A stretch of DNA of 57,878 nucleotides from Ruminococcus sp. GTDB lineage: Bacteria > Bacillota > Clostridia > Lachnospirales > Lachnospiraceae. Of the stretch, positions 44,668 through 52,642 are shown in pieces. Every line of letters starts with the position of its first letter. Position 1 is the first letter of the stretch. The translations under genes and the position numbers were made by a program. A model generated the notes under the pieces. The model was not told the origin of the DNA, ran no database searches, and saw nothing but the letters and a program-made list of their open reading frames with translations. The stretch lies in contig JAMPIB010000017.1 in NCBI GenBank assembly GCA_023663085.1, forward strand, positions 1 through 57,878. The letters run 5' to 3'.

Positions 44668-45195
44668 CTACATCATTCCTGCTAAAACAATACTGGCAAT
44701 TACACCGCTTAACGTTGCGAGAATGGCGCCGCTTAACGTATAACGTGTCTTGGTGACTCTGGCGGCCATGTAGTATACGGACATCGTATAAAAAACGGTC
44801 TCCGTGCAGCTCATCAAAATAGAAGTCGTCATGCCGATCAGGGAATCCGGCCCGTGATTTTTGAAAATATCCAGAACGAGGCCCGTCGCTGCAGATGAAG
44901 AAAACATTTTTACCAGAATAAGGGGTATCAGTTCCGAAGAAAAACCTAAGCGCTGCGTCACGCCCGCAAAAAGACCTCCCAGAAAATCCAGAAAACCGGA
45001 CGCGCGCAGAACGCCTACCGCCACCATTAATCCGACTAACGTCGGCATGATCTGTATCACCGTATGAAAACCGTCTTTGGCTCCTTTTATGAAATCCTCA
45101 TAAACGTTAATTTTAACGCTGATTCCGTATGCTACTATGTAAAATATGATGACCGGGATGATAATACTGGAAAAATGAGCGAAAACCTGTGCCAT
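44668..45195 (-). CDS. spmB: Spore maturation protein B
   Basis: 175 residues with four to five membrane segments and the nucleoside-recognition (Gate) pattern: FIKGAKDGFHTVIQIMPTLV up to VAVGVLRASGFLDFL, PLILVKMFSSSAATGL, GMTTSILMSCTETVFYTMSVYY. In B. subtilis SpmA and SpmB are needed for spore core dehydration. No spmA is adjacent; the neighbour upstream is a ROK kinase. No good ribosome site precedes the ATG, and a hairpin sits between the two genes. Confidence 0.88.
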   Translation of the reverse strand: MAQVFAHFSSIIIPVIIFYIVAYGISVKINVYEDFIKGAKDGFHTVIQIMPTLVGLMVAVGVLRASGFLDFLGGLFAGVTQRLGFSSELIPLILVKMFSSSAATGLVLDIFKNHGPDSLIGMTTSILMSCTETVFYTMSVYYMAARVTKTRYTLSGAILATLSGVIASIVLAGMM

Positions 45196-45200
45196 AGAAA

Positions 45201-45238
45201 TGCCCGCATAAATTCTTTTCTTTAAATTTATGCAGGCA
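45201..45238 (-). terminator. Hairpin between the ROK kinase and spmB
   Basis: TGCCCGCATAAATT (45201-45214) pairs with AATTTATGCAGGCA (45225-45238) with one mismatch, 10 bases past the ROK stop. It ends six bases before the spmB start and would separate or attenuate the two genes. Confidence 0.55.
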
Positions 45239-45247
45239 GATTTGACA

Positions 45248-46126
45248 TTATGAGTTTCTTTCCAGTTCGAGCAGCCCTAACTTCAAGGCTCCCATGATGC
45301 CCTGTTTATCGTCCAGGCTCTGTACAACGATATAGGAATCCAGATCTTTTAGTTCTTTTGTTTGCAGATAGCCGTTTAATAACTTCGCAAATTTCTTCCG
45401 TATCATCGGCAGAAGCTGCGTCTGGTGCATCACGCCGCCGCCTAAGATGATACGCTGTGGAGACAACATGCAGGTGTAATCAACAAGCGCCTGTGCAATA
45501 TACTCAGCCTCCATCTCCCAGACTTCGGGAACATCCGCCAGTTCTACGGCCTTCTTCCCAAAACGTCCTTCAATAGCCGGCCCGGCCGCCAGTCCTTCAA
45601 AACAATTCTCATGGAAGGGGCAAAAGCCTTTATACGCATCCTGCGGTAATCTCTGTAACAGGATATGCCCGCCCTCCGGATGCAGCATTCCGTGTAAAAG
45701 CTGTCCATCCGCTATCACGCCGACGCCGATACCCGTTCCGATCGTAACATAGATACAACTGTTTAGCCCTCTGCCGATTCCCCATGTATACTCACCCAAA
45801 ACAGAACCATTCACATCCGTATCAAATCCTACCGGCACACCAAGTTCTCGCTTAAATGTGCCCGCGATATCATAATATTGCCAGGCTCGCTTCGGCGTCG
45901 TCGTAATACATCCATACGTGTCCGAATCACGGTTTAAGTCGATCGGGCCAAAACAACCGATACCCAGCGCCTCGATCTTTTTCCCTCGGAAAAAGGCAAG
46001 TAATTTGGGCATGGTAATCTCCGGTGTCTGCGTGGGAATAGAAATCTGTTCTGTTATGGTTCCGTTTTCATTGCCGATGGCACATACCATTTTGGTGCCG
46101 CCGGCTTCTAATGCTCCGAGTAACAT
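45248..46126 (-). CDS. ROK-family sugar kinase, probable fructokinase
   Basis: 292 residues. ATP motif GALEAGGTKMVCAIG, catalytic Asp in GFDTDVNGSVLGEYTWGIGRG, ROK zinc motif HPEGGHILLQRLPQDAY followed by FCPFHENCFEG (His-Cys-His-Cys), and GPAIEGRFG. This shape matches bacterial fructokinases such as YdhR/ScrK of Firmicutes. No dedicated transporter is adjacent, so the substrate remains an inference. Confidence 0.9.
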   Translation of the reverse strand: MLLGALEAGGTKMVCAIGNENGTITEQISIPTQTPEITMPKLLAFFRGKKIEALGIGCFGPIDLNRDSDTYGCITTTPKRAWQYYDIAGTFKRELGVPVGFDTDVNGSVLGEYTWGIGRGLNSCIYVTIGTGIGVGVIADGQLLHGMLHPEGGHILLQRLPQDAYKGFCPFHENCFEGLAAGPAIEGRFGKKAVELADVPEVWEMEAEYIAQALVDYTCMLSPQRIILGGGVMHQTQLLPMIRKKFAKLLNGYLQTKELKDLDSYIVVQSLDDKQGIMGALKLGLLELERNS

Positions 46127-46148
46127 GGTGAAGGGTCTCCTTGTGGGA

Positions 46149-47156
46149 TTATGCTAATAAATCATTCAAATATTTCTTTACATGGGCCGGCGTCTCTTTT
46201 GAAATATCATATTTCTCCGCAATCCGCGTATAATACGCTTCTATCACATTTTTATTTATTACCTCTCCGCAGCTTGCGTCTTTTTCATATCCTTCTCTCG
46301 CCGATTGATAAGGTTCTTCCAAATGACAGATCATTTCTAATGATTTAGCGGTATAAATATCAAAATAATACTCTTTTACAAATTGCAAAACTGTCGTTTC
46401 CGCCTCTGTAAATTCTTCGTTCCTTTTGACTTTGGGCAAAGGCTTATATTTAAATTTTTTGAAATTATTATATACATTACGATATACAGCCCCATGAACC
46501 CATGCTTCACAATCATCATCAAATAACCACGCATGATTCCATATTTTATTCCAACATTGTGAAAAATACAACAGTTTTTGTAAAGCCAGATGGGTAACCG
46601 GATTTTCATCCGTGGACTGCCCTAAAAACCAGTTGACGACTTTATAAACCTTACCTGATCGCTTTTCTATCTCGCCTATATTTCTATTGATATTATCCTG
46701 CAATTTATTGACTAAGTTTTCACTTTCAAATTCCTCACCGGCTTTTTCTATTTTTTCATCCAAAAGCTGCTGAAAAACATATGGATCATTCAGAGCTTTT
46801 ATTTTCTCACTGTTGGCCGCATTCGGCGTATATCCTCCACTGATATAACGTGTTAAGGTGATTTCACCCCAGCCTAACAATCTGCTTAAAAATTTCTGGC
46901 TCACATTATATCGGGACAATATTGAAATAATTTCTTCTTTCTTAATAATCCCTTTACATTCTCGTATTTTCCCGTTTGCTCTTTCGGCGATTTCTTCCTC
47001 GATCTCTTCAACTTCTATAGGGTTTCCGCATTTTTTACAAAACGGCACCTTTACTTCCAATGTAAAACTATATCCGTCTCCTTCATATTTTCTTGTAGTT
47101 TGGCGGAACTCATATTCATTCGTAAATCCACATTCCAGACATAGTAAATTATCCAT
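46149..47156 (-). CDS. MqsA-like zinc-finger/HTH protein with Panacea (DUF4065) domain, probable antitoxin
   Basis: 335 residues in three parts. Residues 1-60: MqsA/YgiT-like zinc site with CLEC at 6-9 and CKKC at 40-43. Residues 70-140: an HTH of the MqsA type (EEIISILSRYNVSQKFLSRLLGWG, ITLTRYISGGYTPNAANS). Residues 165-335: Panacea/DUF4065 block (KVVNWFLGQSTDENPVTHLALQKLLYFSQCW, EAWVHGAVYRNVYNNFKKF, then ETTVLQFVKEYYFD and LEEPYQSAREG). Panacea proteins are known antitoxins able to pair with very different toxins. The likely partner is the small gene upstream. Codon use is visibly more AT-rich than in the neighbours, suggesting transfer. AAAGGAG precedes the ATG. Confidence 0.85.
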   Translation of the reverse strand: MDNLLCLECGFTNEYEFRQTTRKYEGDGYSFTLEVKVPFCKKCGNPIEVEEIEEEIAERANGKIRECKGIIKKEEIISILSRYNVSQKFLSRLLGWGEITLTRYISGGYTPNAANSEKIKALNDPYVFQQLLDEKIEKAGEEFESENLVNKLQDNINRNIGEIEKRSGKVYKVVNWFLGQSTDENPVTHLALQKLLYFSQCWNKIWNHAWLFDDDCEAWVHGAVYRNVYNNFKKFKYKPLPKVKRNEEFTEAETTVLQFVKEYYFDIYTAKSLEMICHLEEPYQSAREGYEKDASCGEVINKNVIEAYYTRIAEKYDISKETPAHVKKYLNDLLA

Positions 47157-47216
47157 TTGATAAGCTCCTTTCTTTCAGAAACTTTTTATCAGTATTATAT
47201 ATAATGAAGTATACTA

Positions 47217-47240
47217 TCCGGCAATCTCTTAATTGCCGGA
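47217..47240. promoter_or_regulatory. Palindrome over the antitoxin's candidate promoter
   Basis: Perfect 9-bp arms TCCGGCAAT and ATTGCCGGA with a 6-base centre. On the minus strand TTGCCG within it is followed 17-19 bp later by TATATA/TATAAT, so the palindrome covers a plausible -35 and may be the operator bound by the antitoxin's HTH. It could also act as an RNA hairpin between the two genes. Confidence 0.45.
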
Positions 47241-47298
47241 ATAGCACTTCCAGAGTTCAAATTTAATGAGATATAAGTATAAATATCAGAAACAGTTA

Positions 47299-47496
47299 TC
47301 AGGGCCGATATGGAAATTCTAATTTATCTTTCGGATTTCCAGGGCGTTCGGGGTGAAACGACATAATCAATAAGTATTCCTCTTCTATTTGTTTGATCTT
47401 TAATTTAATATAAAAATCTTCATTCTGGTCAATCAAATTCTTCGTAATACCAAATATCCATACATATTCTCCGGAAAAATCAGGGTTTTTATCCAT
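47299..47496 (-). CDS. Small protein, candidate toxin partner (MqsR-like C-terminal pattern)
   Basis: 65 residues, start ATG preceded by GGTGAGG. The stretch DFYIKLKI followed by LLIMSFH resembles the final strands of MqsR (VYLKITV then VLIVSF), an mRNA interferase paired with MqsA, and the next gene is MqsA-like. It lacks the first ~35 residues of an MqsR toxin, so it is a shortened toxin, a new small toxin or a remnant. It is 142 bp upstream of the antitoxin gene on the same strand. I do not recognise it with certainty. Confidence 0.6.
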   Translation of the reverse strand: MDKNPDFSGEYVWIFGITKNLIDQNEDFYIKLKIKQIEEEYLLIMSFHPERPGNPKDKLEFPYRP

Positions 47497-47576
47497 ATTT
47501 CCTCACCCGCCTTTCTTATATCTTTGCATAATTATTAACCATACCTTTCTTTATAATATTACTTTTCGCGCAAATC

Positions 47577-47591
47577 GGTATCATTGATACC
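47577..47591. promoter_or_regulatory. Palindrome upstream of the candidate toxin gene
   Basis: GGTATCATTGATACC, 7-bp arms with one central base, 80 bp upstream of the toxin start and about 145 bp upstream of the divergent gene at 47737. Size and place suit an operator for either. Confidence 0.4.
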
Positions 47592-47736
47592 AATACTATA
47601 TCACAAGCCATAAATCCCGTCAAGTTATTTTGATATCATTTTTCATCGAAATTACGGTTTGCTTTTCCCATTCTACACGGTATAATAAATACATCGGGAT
47701 CAACGCACCCGAAATATGATATTTAAGGAAACGCTT

Positions 47737-48843
47737 ATGTCGATTGAATTCACTTATCAGTCCGCTATTGAATATGAAAATATCGTCTATGGAAATATGA
47801 CACCTGCCATGGCTGCGGACTATCTGCGAAACGGACGGATCATCATGCGGAATTTTGCAGATACATTGCGCGACATGTATCCGGCTCCCGATCTGGTTTC
47901 ACGTCTGACAGATTTTTTCCTGAACATTACGCCAGATGCCGCTCCGCCTTCGATCTCCAAAAAAATCCGCAACTGGCTTTCCGACAAAAACCGTCCTAAT
48001 AGCAGAAACGACATTTTTTGCATCGCGTTTGCGCTCCGGCTCAGTGAACAGCAGTTAAATTACCTTCTCTGTCTCTGCACAGATTACCGCATCCAGTATC
48101 GGGACAGCTACGAACTCATTCTCGCATGGTTTTTACGCAACGGATACGACTATCAGGATGCTCTGCAATTTTATTTTTCTCTGCCGCCCGTTGGTGAACT
48201 GAATCTGGCCAGAACCAAGAAAACATCCCATCTCACACAGGAAATGCGGGCTGAATTTCAAGTCATCTGCACTTTAGAGGATCTGAAAAAATACTATCTA
48301 AAAAATCAGCATCATTTTGGCTGTATGCATCTGCGCGCCTATTACTATTTTGATAAGTTTTTAAATCAGCTTATCTGTCCCATACCCTGCTGGGAAAATA
48401 ACACCGAAGCAAATTATTCTTTGGAAACCGTCATGCAGACCTATCTTTCTCTGAATGTTCCTTCCGGCAGAAAGCGTACAGATTATAATATCGTGCAAAA
48501 ACTTTTAAAGCAGAACTGGCCGAGTGCAACCTCTATCAAAAATATCCGCAATCATAAGGAAGACGTTCCCCGCAAATTGCTGTTGCTGCTTTATGTCGTT
48601 ACGGAAAATGAATCTTCCGATCCTGATTTTTACAGAGAACTGGATGAAGATTATATACCATTGGAAGACCGGGTAGAATACCATTGGTGGACATTGAACG
48701 CTATTCTGGACGACTGCGGGATGGCCCCTCTTGACCCCCGTAATGCCGCTGACTGGCTGATCCTTTATGCGATTTCCTGTAATGCGGAAGAATCCATGAG
48801 CGAACGTCTAGAACAGGTTATGGCCTATGTATTCGACACATAG
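47737..48843 (+). CDS. Conserved-looking helical protein of unknown function
   Basis: 368 residues from ATG 47737, which follows AAGGA at 8 bases; an upstream in-frame ATG (47716) has none. The sequence is mainly alpha-helical and soluble, with many Tyr, Leu and Asn. A segment around 75-115 (PPSISKKIRNWLSDKNRPNS, then RNDIFCIAFALRLSEQQLNYLL) looks like an HTH_XRE-related fold, as in proteins that sit beside Ser/Thr kinase loci in Lachnospiraceae; this is tentative. It converges on the large kinase gene, sharing a bidirectional hairpin, and may belong functionally to that island. Confidence 0.7.
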   Translation: MSIEFTYQSAIEYENIVYGNMTPAMAADYLRNGRIIMRNFADTLRDMYPAPDLVSRLTDFFLNITPDAAPPSISKKIRNWLSDKNRPNSRNDIFCIAFALRLSEQQLNYLLCLCTDYRIQYRDSYELILAWFLRNGYDYQDALQFYFSLPPVGELNLARTKKTSHLTQEMRAEFQVICTLEDLKKYYLKNQHHFGCMHLRAYYYFDKFLNQLICPIPCWENNTEANYSLETVMQTYLSLNVPSGRKRTDYNIVQKLLKQNWPSATSIKNIRNHKEDVPRKLLLLLYVVTENESSDPDFYRELDEDYIPLEDRVEYHWWTLNAILDDCGMAPLDPRNAADWLILYAISCNAEESMSERLEQVMAYVFDT

Positions 48844-48852
48844 GCCATAACC
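48816..48852. terminator. 15-bp perfect hairpin between convergent genes
   Basis: GGTTATGGCCTATGT (48816-48830) is fully complementary to ACATAGGCCATAACC (48838-48852) with a 7-base loop. It includes the stop codon of the plus-strand gene and lies 34 bases past the end of the kinase gene. No long T-tract follows, so it may act as a two-way transcription barrier and 3'-end protector. Confidence 0.65.
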
Positions 48853-48886
48853 GACTACTTTCGCTTATTTCATTACAGCATTCTTA

Positions 48887-51800
48887 TCAGCGTGGAATTG
48901 CCACATTACCTTCCACATAAGTATCCTCCCATTTCCAGTCAGTTTCATCCCGTCGATAATAATCTTCGTGATAATACACTTCTTGCTGATTATTGATCGG
49001 CTCCGACAACTCCATATGAATCGCAAATTCCATGACACCATAATTTTCCAGTTCACCATGAACCATAAACAAATTTTCATCCCAGCCGGATACCGCAATA
49101 AGTCCTTCATTATGCACCGCTGTTCCGCTAAGCAGCGATAAATTAGACACATCACTGTAAAACTCACCATCCGGCGCAATGGTTACAGCACAGTTTCGCA
49201 GATTCATATTTCCAGTCATATTATAGAATACTCCGGATTCAATCTGTAAACTGCAATCCGTTAAATCCATATCTGAGATCATATAGAAAAAGGATTCTCT
49301 GCCTTCCCCGGCAAGCCTGATGCTGCTGTTATTTATATTCACTGTGTCAAAGTATTGCGGAGGCATGGCAAATACGCTTTGATTTTGCAGAATGATCTCA
49401 CTCTTACTAACTTCCAGAGACGACACATTTTCAAGTGCCAATCCTGCTTTGTTCTTCAAAAAGAAAGAAGCCTCACTCAATTCTATACTGACAGGCCAGC
49501 CCCATAAAATGGAATTGTCCAGTGTCAGACTTCCATTCTCTTCTATGATCAAAGCCGAACCCTCCATACAAAGCTGCGCATCTTCCTGCAAAGTGATCGT
49601 ACTGCCGCGCAAAGAAGCCTGCTCTCTCAGTATAATGATATTTCCATAATCCAGGATCGCCGCGCCATCCGCCATAGTCAGGGAACAGCCGCTATCTATG
49701 ACAAGCGGTTTTCTTATTGTTATATCCGTATGCGCCGTTATATCTGCTTTGATATGTACTGCCTCCATTGCATTATCTTCCAGCGCATGCAGCAATTCTT
49801 CCTCACTCGTTACTTCCGCCAAGGCCACCGTTTCTTCCGCATCATAATAGAAGGTATGATGTACCTTGATATCCGCTCCTCCAGTATCATAATCGCCTCC
49901 GCCATAATAAATACCAACATGGTTTTCATCTATTCCTGCACCGTTCTCTATTTGAAAGAATCCGTCATTCATAAGCAGCGTATTATCAAATCTGCCTTGA
50001 TAACCGACCACCATTTCTCCAGAGTTAAGGATCCAACTGCCATTACGCATATGCGCAGCTTTTTCTACCTTCACCCGGCCGCCGGACTTATTCCAAAATA
50101 TGCTGCCGTTTAGTATCTCAAACCAGGATTCCTTCTCCCTGCTGCCTTCCATTACTGTCATATTTCCCCAATTAGCCATGTGTCCGCCAACCAGATAAAA
50201 CTCATAACAATTTACATCCCCCATATTAATAAACAAAGAATCTTTCCAGAAGCGGCTTGCATCATCAACTGTCATCGTTCCGAAATTGACCACCGCACTT
50301 GCATCTTCCACCCACAAAGAAGCGCTCCGCATATTTTCTTCCACACACATTTCCAGTGAGCCATTGTTAATAACCGTTCCCCCGTCCGCTACACATAGAT
50401 TTCCTTCAAGTTTACCGTTATTGATCAGGGCAGATCCTGTTTCCAGCATAAAATTATACCAGTTTCCTTCCGCAGCCTGCATCGTACTGACTGTCACACC
50501 TTCCGAAATGCGTACCGGTACGCCCAAAACCACATCCTCTTCCAGCGTGATATCCGCGTCGATACTGATCGGGCCGCCCGCTTCAACAGCCTGCTGCAAA
50601 GAAGCAAAATCCGTAGCGGAATATACGTTACTTTTCTCAAAAACCGTTTCGGAAAAAACAAATCTGTGCTCCGCATCCGGTTCTTCACCGCCATTGTCTC
50701 CCACAGTAACAAAATTTGCTTCATCATCCAGCCATATAAACGCATTACTTGACCAGCATATCCCGCCATCCATAACGCACAGACGGAGAACGTCTCCGCA
50801 CAGTTTCAAGTATCCTGAGTGATCAAAACTCAGCCTGCCCTCAACCTGCAAATATCCGCCCTCATCAATGACTATACTGTCCGCATACCAGAATGTGCCC
50901 GTCGATAACAATACCGGTTTCGTCACAACAGTCCTTCTTATATCTATATTTTCACACTCCATAATAACAGACTCTACGGAATCATCTTCCATAAGGGCTT
51001 GAAATTCCTGGTCATCGCCGCTTGTAAACATAACGGCATTGTCAAAAATATGCTCGTCTATGTCTACTGATATCGAGCCGCCTTCCGCCGCCTGATCCCC
51101 GGCATTTCTATACCCGTTTTCATCTTCTCCCGACGAAGTATTTTGATTGGCGACATTTACCCTTCCTTTTTCTGCGGAATGACTGATCCACACAATACAG
51201 ATCACAATAAGACAGATCGCCGCAACACCCGCCCCCAAAAAAATTTTTACTTTTTTATCCGGATTGCCCGTCAGGTGCTGCGTACCGCTCTGCTCCGTAT
51301 CCGCGGCAGCCTCCGGTGTTATGGCTGCCGGTTCGTCATCTTCCACAGGCTCCGGCGTTACGACGGCCGCCTCGTCATCTTCCACAGTCTCTGGCACAGC
51401 AGCTGACAACTCGTCACCCTCAACAGTTCCCGGCTCTGCTGCCGCCGACTCGTCATCTTCCACAATCCCCGGCTCTGCCGCCGTCGGCTCGTCGCCTTCT
51501 ACAGTCCTCGGCGCGGCGGCTGACAATTCATCGCCCTCGACAGTTCTCGGTGCTACGACGGCCTCTTCCTCCGCCGTCGTTGTCTCACCATCCGCCACTG
51601 TCGTTTCTTCCTCTGTTTGTGTATACAAGGCGCTCCACATCTCTTCCGCACTGGCAAAACGACGGCTCGGCTGAAGCTTCATTCCTTTTAACAAAGCCGT
51701 CTCCTGTTTTTCAGTAATGTCGATACCGAGTTTACTGGGTAAAAGCAGTTCATCCTCTGTGATGCGGTCTAAAGCCTGCGGCGGGACTTTTCCTGTCAGA

Positions 51801-52570
51801 CAATAATAAATGGTTGCACTGAGTGCATAAATATCCGTCCAGGGCCCCTGCCCCTTTTGCTGGTACTGTTCAATCGGCGCATATCCATGCTTTAAGGCAA
51901 TTGTCATGGTTTCCGTGCCTTTAGAAGCCTCTCTTGCGCAGCCAAAATCCAACAGACGGACTTTTCCGTTTTCCAGCATCAGATTATCCGGCGAAATATC
52001 CCTGTGGATCAGGCCATTTTCGTGCATCATGGAAAGTGCATGAAAGAGCGGCTCAACCATGGAAAATAACTCTCCGGCAGGAATCTTTCCTCCCTTTTTC
52101 TCCACCAGTTCCCGGAAAGTAATGCCTTCTATATATTCCATTACGATATAAGCCGTATTATTAATTTCAAAAAAGTCACGGACACTGACAATTACCTGCT
52201 GTTTATCCATCCGCGCCATAACCTGCGCCTCGCCCAGAAATTTCTGCTTTCCCCGTTCAAAACTCTTTGCGGATGGTCCTATAAAATTAGTGACTTCCAG
52301 TGATGCAGAAGCGTTTCTTGTTGCACGGTCAACCGGATAATATTCTTTGATTGCAACCTTTAATTCCAGCCGCAGATCACATCCGATATAAGTAATCCCA
52401 AATCCGCCTTCGCCCAAAACGCGTCCGACCAGATAACGATTCATCAGTACCGTTCCCGGAGGCAGATGATGCGGAGAAGGAATATAAGTGCCCGAAGTCA
52501 GTCCGCACACAGAACAGCTTTCCCCTTCCGGCACCGGCGTCATGCAATAGGGACAATAATTCTTACTCAT
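48887..52570 (-). CDS. Zinc-ribbon Ser/Thr protein kinase with large extracellular repeat domain
   Basis: About 1227 residues from ATG at 52568-52570 (GGAG 8 bases upstream; a GTG at 52579 is the alternative). Residues 6-22: zinc ribbon CPYC...CSVC. Residues ~42-310: Hanks-type kinase with GEGGFGITY, VAIKEYY, HRDISPDN, LLDFGCAR and GYAPIEQYQ. Residues ~325-430: tandem acidic repeats (units like TVEGDELSAAAP). One membrane segment at VKIFLGAGVAAICLIVICIVW. The remaining ~750 residues lie outside and consist of short repeating turns with frequent N.G, GG and L.. patterns (SALINNGKLEGNLCVADGGT, VINNGSLEM, GVIYYGGGDYD-like), suggesting a right-handed beta-helix as in pectate-lyase-like or adhesin domains. 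Last gene of the kinase/phosphatase/FHA operon. Confidence 0.88.
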   Translation of the reverse strand: MSKNYCPYCMTPVPEGESCSVCGLTSGTYIPSPHHLPPGTVLMNRYLVGRVLGEGGFGITYIGCDLRLELKVAIKEYYPVDRATRNASASLEVTNFIGPSAKSFERGKQKFLGEAQVMARMDKQQVIVSVRDFFEINNTAYIVMEYIEGITFRELVEKKGGKIPAGELFSMVEPLFHALSMMHENGLIHRDISPDNLMLENGKVRLLDFGCAREASKGTETMTIALKHGYAPIEQYQQKGQGPWTDIYALSATIYYCLTGKVPPQALDRITEDELLLPSKLGIDITEKQETALLKGMKLQPSRRFASAEEMWSALYTQTEEETTVADGETTTAEEEAVVAPRTVEGDELSAAAPRTVEGDEPTAAEPGIVEDDESAAAEPGTVEGDELSAAVPETVEDDEAAVVTPEPVEDDEPAAITPEAAADTEQSGTQHLTGNPDKKVKIFLGAGVAAICLIVICIVWISHSAEKGRVNVANQNTSSGEDENGYRNAGDQAAEGGSISVDIDEHIFDNAVMFTSGDDQEFQALMEDDSVESVIMECENIDIRRTVVTKPVLLSTGTFWYADSIVIDEGGYLQVEGRLSFDHSGYLKLCGDVLRLCVMDGGICWSSNAFIWLDDEANFVTVGDNGGEEPDAEHRFVFSETVFEKSNVYSATDFASLQQAVEAGGPISIDADITLEEDVVLGVPVRISEGVTVSTMQAAEGNWYNFMLETGSALINNGKLEGNLCVADGGTVINNGSLEMCVEENMRSASLWVEDASAVVNFGTMTVDDASRFWKDSLFINMGDVNCYEFYLVGGHMANWGNMTVMEGSREKESWFEILNGSIFWNKSGGRVKVEKAAHMRNGSWILNSGEMVVGYQGRFDNTLLMNDGFFQIENGAGIDENHVGIYYGGGDYDTGGADIKVHHTFYYDAEETVALAEVTSEEELLHALEDNAMEAVHIKADITAHTDITIRKPLVIDSGCSLTMADGAAILDYGNIIILREQASLRGSTITLQEDAQLCMEGSALIIEENGSLTLDNSILWGWPVSIELSEASFFLKNKAGLALENVSSLEVSKSEIILQNQSVFAMPPQYFDTVNINNSSIRLAGEGRESFFYMISDMDLTDCSLQIESGVFYNMTGNMNLRNCAVTIAPDGEFYSDVSNLSLLSGTAVHNEGLIAVSGWDENLFMVHGELENYGVMEFAIHMELSEPINNQQEVYYHEDYYRRDETDWKWEDTYVEGNVAIPR
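51312..51561. repeat. Tandem 42-45 bp coding repeats in the kinase linker
   Basis: Six imperfect in-frame units encode acidic Pro/Glu/Asp-rich repeats (P-x-TVEGDE-x-AA). They form the juxtamembrane spacer between the kinase and its membrane segment. Length variation between strains would be expected. Confidence 0.75.
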
Positions 52571-52642
52571 GAGCCTCACTCCATTTCTTCGTTATATATA
52601 ATATAAAACACTTTTCCTGTAACCACAATATTCCTTTTTCTG

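Noticed and set aside
47157-47298. MqsA-type operator (AACCT with AGGTT) before the antitoxin
   Set aside because: No such pair was found; only unrelated palindromes are present.
51312-51561. Direct-repeat array resembling CRISPR
   Set aside because: Repeats are contiguous, imperfect, and in frame within a kinase gene, with no spacers and no cas genes.
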